DNA of 64,000 bases. Source: Sinomicrobium weinanense. Its GTDB lineage: Bacteria > Bacteroidota > Bacteroidia > Flavobacteriales > Flavobacteriaceae. The translations under genes were made by a program, and so were the position numbers. The stretch lies in contig NZ_JAHKRR010000011.1 of assembly GCF_018863395.1 (NCBI RefSeq), positions 88,522 through 152,521 on the forward strand. The letters are read 5' to 3'. The notes beneath the pieces are model-generated. The model was given only the letters and a program-made list of their open reading frames with translations, had not been told where the DNA came from and did no database searches. Of the stretch, positions 60,402 to 64,000 are shown one piece after another (position 1 is the first letter of the stretch; the number at the start of each line of letters is the position of its first letter).

Positions 60402-61271
60402 ATGAAGCGATTGATTTTATTACTAATAATATCCTTGGTTATACAACTAATACGGGGACAGGAGTCCGAAAAGGAAAAGGCAATGGACAGCATTTTCAGT
60501 AATTATGATACCATACATACCTCCGGGATTAGTATCATGGTACTTAAGAATGGCAAAATCCTGTACAATAAATCTTTTGGTTTGTCGGACATACAAAACA
60601 GGCATAAAGCCAGTGAAAATACAAATTATAGGATTGCTTCGGTTACAAAATCATTTACTGCAATGGCAATCATGATGCTAAGAGATGAAGGAAAACTAAA
60701 ACTCGACGACCGGTTAACTGAATTCTTTCCGGATATTCCTGCCTATGGGAAAAAAGTGACCATCCGGCAGATGTTGATTCATACTTCGGGATTATTGGGG
60801 TATGCCCAACTCGTTAGACCTGAAAGAACTGATCCTTTGACAGATACCGATGTTTTGCATTTGATGGAACGACAGGACAGCACCGTATTTGAACCGGGAA
60901 GCCAATTTTCATACAATAATACGGCTTATGTGTTACTGGGGTTGATTGTTGAAAAGGCTTCCGGGATCTCTTTTGCAGATTTTCTTAGGCAGAGGATTTT
61001 TGATCCTTTGGGAATGACCAATTCTACTTTAAACAGCAGAACAGGCGTGATTGCAAACAGGGCATACGGTTATAACCTGAAGGGTGATAAACTGGTGAAA
61101 GAAGATCAAAATTTATACAGTTATCTGCTTGGAGACGGAGGAATTTATACATCCGTAAGTGATTTCTATAAATGGGATCAGGTGGAAAGAACGGACAAAG
61201 TGAGCCACCTAAAACGGATAAAAGTGAGCAGTGTAAATGAAGTGTTTAAAATCGATTCATTCTTGGTGTAA
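60402..61271 (+). CDS. Class C beta-lactamase-like serine hydrolase, truncated by an IS element
   Basis: 289 residues as it stands. Signal peptide (about 1-19), then the Ser-x-x-Lys nucleophile motif SVTK (80-83), the Tyr-x-Asn motif YNN (171-173) and LGDGGIYTSVSDFYKWDQ of the third region. This is the PBP4*/EstB/AmpC-like hydrolase fold. Family members of this type run on past this point with about 100-200 more residues; here, after residue 262, the frame enters the IS21-family end (VERTDKVSHLKRIK...), so the last 27 residues are transposon-coded and the protein is probably defective. The continuation is not found on the other side of the element. Confidence 0.85.
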   Translation: MKRLILLLIISLVIQLIRGQESEKEKAMDSIFSNYDTIHTSGISIMVLKNGKILYNKSFGLSDIQNRHKASENTNYRIASVTKSFTAMAIMMLRDEGKLKLDDRLTEFFPDIPAYGKKVTIRQMLIHTSGLLGYAQLVRPERTDPLTDTDVLHLMERQDSTVFEPGSQFSYNNTAYVLLGLIVEKASGISFADFLRQRIFDPLGMTNSTLNSRTGVIANRAYGYNLKGDKLVKEDQNLYSYLLGDGGIYTSVSDFYKWDQVERTDKVSHLKRIKVSSVNEVFKIDSFLV

Positions 61272-61273
61272 AG

Positions 61274-62005
61274 TTAGCTTTTATTTCTTAGTTTCTTCCG
61301 CATGGATTCTCCCTTTATATCAATCCGGTGAGCGGTATGTACCAGGCGATCTAAAATAGCGTCTGCAATAGTCTGTTCCCCGATAGTTTGATGCCAGGCC
61401 TCTATAGGGAGCTGAGAAGCCATAATCGTGGAGCGTTTTCCGTGCCTGTCTTCTATGATTTCCATCAGCATTTGCCTATTGATATGATCTAAGCCTTTTA
61501 ATCCAAAATCGTCAAGGACCAGTACATCCTGTCTTTCCAGTTTGTTGATCTGTTTGATATAAGACCCGTCAGCCTTTGAGGTTTTGAGCATGGTAAAGAG
61601 TTTATTGGCATTGAAGTACGTCACCTTATATCCCAGTGAACAAGCCTGATGGCCTATGGCTGAAGCGATATAGCTTTTTCCAGTCCCTGTGCTACCTGTA
61701 ATCAATATGTTTTCCTTTTTATCTATAAATTGACAGGAAGCAAAGCGCTGTATTTGATTTTTATCGATGTTTCTGGCAGCGTCGAAGGCGATGTCTTCCA
61801 TCACGGCTTTGTACCTGAACTTTGCGGCCTTGGTCAGGCGTTCAATTTTTCTGTTCTGCCGGTCATCCCACTCGGATTGCAAGAGATAGGCGATCAGCTC
61901 ATCATTGGTATAAGCGATGCTCTGCGAGGACAGAGCGCTCGTAAAAGCCCTATACATGCCATAGAGCCTTAATTCCTTCATTTGTTCTAATGTTTGTGTA
62001 TTCAT
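61274..62005 (-). CDS. istB: IS21-family transposition helper ATPase IstB
   Basis: 243 residues. Walker A GSTGTGKS (with ITGSTGTGKSYIASAIG), Walker B VLVLDDFGL, and the sensor-containing AAA+ region RHGKRSTIMASQLPIEAWH are those of IstB/DnaC-like ATPases. It forms oligomers on target DNA and selects the insertion site for IstA. The gene begins 11 bases downstream of istA and ends 2 bases from the truncated serine hydrolase frame. It looks intact. Confidence 0.96.
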   Translation of the reverse strand: MNTQTLEQMKELRLYGMYRAFTSALSSQSIAYTNDELIAYLLQSEWDDRQNRKIERLTKAAKFRYKAVMEDIAFDAARNIDKNQIQRFASCQFIDKKENILITGSTGTGKSYIASAIGHQACSLGYKVTYFNANKLFTMLKTSKADGSYIKQINKLERQDVLVLDDFGLKGLDHINRQMLMEIIEDRHGKRSTIMASQLPIEAWHQTIGEQTIADAILDRLVHTAHRIDIKGESMRKKLRNKS

Positions 62006-62016
62006 AGTATTGATAT

Positions 62017-63561
62017 TTACTTATAATAATCACCGCCCCTGATGTTTTTATGGTTGGGGATGTCGGTATGTTCTTCGATATCTTCATCGAGTTTGTCCCA
62101 TCCGTTTGCAAGGATACGTTCAATCATGTTATAATTATAGGCTTCATAGCCCAGGGCTCTTTTACAGGCATTATCCAGGCGTTCATTACCCGCCTTTTTA
62201 GCCAGGTGGAGTATACCAAGACATGATTTATAGGATTGTTCCGGGTGTTGTTTCTTATCGAGTATTTTAATGATATAGGCCTTACAAGCCTCTCCTATAT
62301 GACCTGCCCAAGCGATGAACTTCTCCGAACTCCATTCGCTGACAAACCTGTGGTATGAAGGCATATGCTCTTTGGTGGTGGTATATCCGTATTTCTTTTT
62401 ATCCCTTTCATGGACAGCCAAGCGTTGTTGGTTATGGTAAATCTCTACCAAGCTGTCACAATAGATAATCCTGACACGCTTTCCTATATGCTTGTAGGGC
62501 ACACTATAGTAATGTTTATCTTTACTTAGATACACATGGCTGTTTTTATGAACGGTCCCATTAGCAGAAGATTTAACCTCATACCGCTTTGCCGGCAACG
62601 GTTTGAGGGCTTGTTTTTCGATTTCCATAAATAGAGAATAACGGGAGTATTCTCTCCCTCTAAAAGGCATCTTGTTATGCTGTTCCAACAAAAAAGCAAT
62701 GGCCTTGTTCAATGAAGGTTTATCATAAAAGGTCTGGTTTCTTAAAGGGGCAAAGACCCTGGTATAGATAATCCTGACGGCATTTTCCACGATAGCTTTG
62801 TCCCTGGGTTTGTAGGTTCTTGTAGGAAGTACAGCGGTTTGGTAATATTCAGCAAAATCAGCAAAGGTGTCGTTCACTCGAGCTTCATACCGACTGGCCT
62901 TGGTCACAGCTGCCTTAAGGTTATCCGGAACAAGGGCCTCAGGTACGCCCTTATAAAACCAAAATGCGTTCTCCACACAGTGTATAAAATCTTCTCTCTT
63001 TTGACTCTCACAGGCCTCCACGTAGGTGTATTGACTGCTGCCCAGTACACAAACAAAGACTTCCAACTCCTGTATTTCCCCAGTGTGCCGGTCTACTATG
63101 GGAAGTTTCTTCCCGGTAAAATCAAGGAATAGCTTATCGCCCGCCTTATGGGTAAAATGCATCACAGGAGAGACCTCTTTGGTCCATTGCCCATACCAAT
63201 AACGGAACTGTGTAAGTTGATATCCATCAGGATGTTTTTTATGATACTCCTGCCAGAGCAATTCCTTGGTGACCCCGGTTTTACGCAACTCTTTGTCAAA
63301 ATAAGGAAAGTAGCTTTCCAAAGTGCGTAAGCGTTCACTCTTGGGCTTTTCAGTGGAGTTAAAAAGGGTATGAAGCTCCTCCTGGGTCATGGCCTCTATT
63401 TCATAAGAGGTCAACTGGTAACGTTGAAAAAAAGCGATGTACTTGCTTACGGTATTACGGGAGATCCCCAACTGGGAACTGATCCGGCGCTTACTGACCC
63501 CGGCACTGTATAACTTAAATATCTTTTTTACTTTTCGCATCTCTATTTGTTTGTTAGCCAT
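62017..63561 (-). CDS. istA: IS21-family transposase IstA
   Basis: 514 residues. An N-terminal helix-turn-helix (KRRISSQLGISRNTVSKY, about 23-40) recognises the ends; the RNase H-like core has the catalytic triad, with Asp in LFLDFTGKK, Asp in VPDNLKAAV and Glu in KPRDKAIVENAVRIIY. The C-terminal Mu-type domain follows. It cuts and joins the element with the help of IstB, the next gene. No frameshift or stop was seen, so the element may be active. Confidence 0.96.
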   Translation of the reverse strand: MANKQIEMRKVKKIFKLYSAGVSKRRISSQLGISRNTVSKYIAFFQRYQLTSYEIEAMTQEELHTLFNSTEKPKSERLRTLESYFPYFDKELRKTGVTKELLWQEYHKKHPDGYQLTQFRYWYGQWTKEVSPVMHFTHKAGDKLFLDFTGKKLPIVDRHTGEIQELEVFVCVLGSSQYTYVEACESQKREDFIHCVENAFWFYKGVPEALVPDNLKAAVTKASRYEARVNDTFADFAEYYQTAVLPTRTYKPRDKAIVENAVRIIYTRVFAPLRNQTFYDKPSLNKAIAFLLEQHNKMPFRGREYSRYSLFMEIEKQALKPLPAKRYEVKSSANGTVHKNSHVYLSKDKHYYSVPYKHIGKRVRIIYCDSLVEIYHNQQRLAVHERDKKKYGYTTTKEHMPSYHRFVSEWSSEKFIAWAGHIGEACKAYIIKILDKKQHPEQSYKSCLGILHLAKKAGNERLDNACKRALGYEAYNYNMIERILANGWDKLDEDIEEHTDIPNHKNIRGGDYYK

Positions 63562-63714
63562 AATCTTTTTAACAAAAAAAGACTATTGCGCACACTTCAA
63601 ATAGAATCGATTTTAGTGGTTCACTTTCATCCGTTTTGGGTGGCTCAGTTTCACCCGCTGTGCTATGCTCACTTTAACCCGTTTTTAGTGGTATACTATA
63701 TCCGTTTTTTGCAC

Positions 63715-63879
63715 ATCCTTGATAAATTTGTTGAAGATTGTGCTGACGTAATTGGTGACGACGGATTATCCTTCGGGCAGCGTACACCAGAAGGGTATTT
63801 AGAGCCACAAGTAAAAGTTCCTGGCGCACCCATTTTTCCCGAGGATGTCGATTGGAAGAGCATCGAGCATGAATTGTAA
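63715..63879 (+). pseudogene. Gene fragment between the IS21 and IS3 elements
   Basis: About 52 codons remain: DKFVEDCADVIGDDGLSFGQ, then EGYLEPQVKVPGAPIFPEDV and a short end. No start belongs to it, since the frame comes in from the IS21 end, and its stop codon TAA lies within the TGTAAG terminus of the IS3-family element. It looks like real coding sequence but I do not recognise the family. It does not match a serine hydrolase C-terminus, so the region was rearranged rather than hit by one insertion. Confidence 0.5.
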
Positions 63880-64000
63880 GCTTCCCCTAATTAGAACTGT
63901 TAGTTAGTACAATTTTATCATCTTTTTGATTCATCTCAGCAAGGCTAGCCTTGCTGAGATTTTTCTTTGCGTACTCAACCGGAGGCACATACCCAAGGGC
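63875..64000 (-). mobile_element. IS3-family element, right end only
   Basis: It starts at TGTAAGCTTCCCC (63875), which reads as a TG-type terminus, followed by the end of the OrfB transposase gene. It continues past the window. No second terminus is visible. Confidence 0.6.
63887..64000 (-). CDS. IS3-family transposase OrfB, C-terminal part
   Basis: The last 37 residues are visible, from the window edge to TAG at 63887-63889. ALGYVPPVEYAKKN is the usual end of the IS3 OrfB integrase core (LGxxxPxxY), then a short polar tail ending LTNSSN. A 28-base perfect palindrome (63933-63960) is part of the coding sequence. Only the fragment can be seen, so intactness is unknown. Confidence 0.8.
   Translation of the reverse strand, partial: ALGYVPPVEYAKKNLSKASLAEMNQKDDKIVLTNSSN

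Larger units (their letters stand above)
61188..63690 (-). mobile_element. IS21-family insertion sequence
   Basis: It has the standard two genes istA-istB. Both ends carry related blocks: left (61195-61245) has AACGGACAAAGTGAGCCACC and AAAACGGATAAAAGTGAGC; right (63610-63690), read in reverse, has AAACGGATGAAAGTGAACC, CGGGTGAAACTGAGCCACC and AAACGGGTTAAAGTGAGC. Repeated terminal sites are a hallmark of IS21. AAAATCGATTC also occurs at both inner ends. The exact outer borders and target duplication are not resolvable here because the flanks do not match as one gene. Confidence 0.85.

Noticed and set aside
1..64000. tRNA and rRNA genes
   Set aside because: Intergenic regions were read for cloverleaf and T-loop patterns by eye and none was convincing; a tRNAscan run would settle it.

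Overview
The window is chromosomal DNA from a member of the Bacteroidota, most likely family Flavobacteriaceae. The evidence is two SusC/SusD nutrient-uptake pairs, further TonB-dependent receptors with carboxypeptidase-like N-terminal domains, a GLPGLI protein, a DUF5686 protein, a Flavobacterium-type membrane pyrophosphatase, and many promoters of the Bacteroidota form TTG-N19-TAnnTTTG. No rRNA, tRNA or CRISPR array was seen. Genus cannot be told from the sequence alone.

Layout. 1-5090: cold-shock protein (cut by the window edge), small membrane protein, TfoX-like protein, CBS-domain chloride channel, a previously easy-to-miss 50-residue Lys/Cys-rich peptide, and aspS. 5375-10275: a SusC/SusD pair without a visible enzyme, then a secreted MORN-like protein. 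10556-17391: a four-gene tripartite efflux operon (TetR regulator, TolC, membrane fusion lipoprotein, RND pump) with a promoter and an overlapping palindrome. 17678-20238: polyprenyl diphosphate synthase, AlkZ-like winged-helix protein, DUF805 protein. 20328-26928: a metal locus with a TonB receptor divergent from a DtxR-type regulator plus ZIP transporter, a FeoB-associated mini protein, feoB and feoA. 27178-33508: SCO1-like protein, nucleoside transporter plus bifunctional nuclease, etfBA, pyruvate dehydrogenase E1 beta. 33816-41077: DUF5686 protein, soluble and membrane pyrophosphatases side by side, a lipid hydroxylase and a deoxynucleoside kinase. 41708-46423: GLPGLI/receptor pair, and azoR divergent from an HxlR regulator.

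46577-64000 is the accessory part. SusC, SusD and a large FG-GAP/ASPIC lipoprotein read as one minus-strand operon, followed by an unusual membrane-anchored metzincin-type protease with a small two-helix partner, and a GH127-type beta-L-arabinofuranosidase lipoprotein. About 210-bp imperfect direct repeats flank the GH127 gene. The end of the window is a transposon scar: an IS21-family element has cut off a class C beta-lactamase-like gene, and on the other side a gene fragment is squeezed between the IS21 end and the end of an IS3-family element.

How the genes fit together: the metal locus combines outer-membrane uptake, Fe(II) and divalent metal transport and a metal-sensing repressor. The right-hand PUL-like region binds, imports and probably trims an arabinose-containing glycan. 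The strongest candidate for something undescribed is the metzincin protein plus its partner (55135-57307). The intergenic space is unusually rich in palindromes and in degenerate short-period repeats placed at gene ends.
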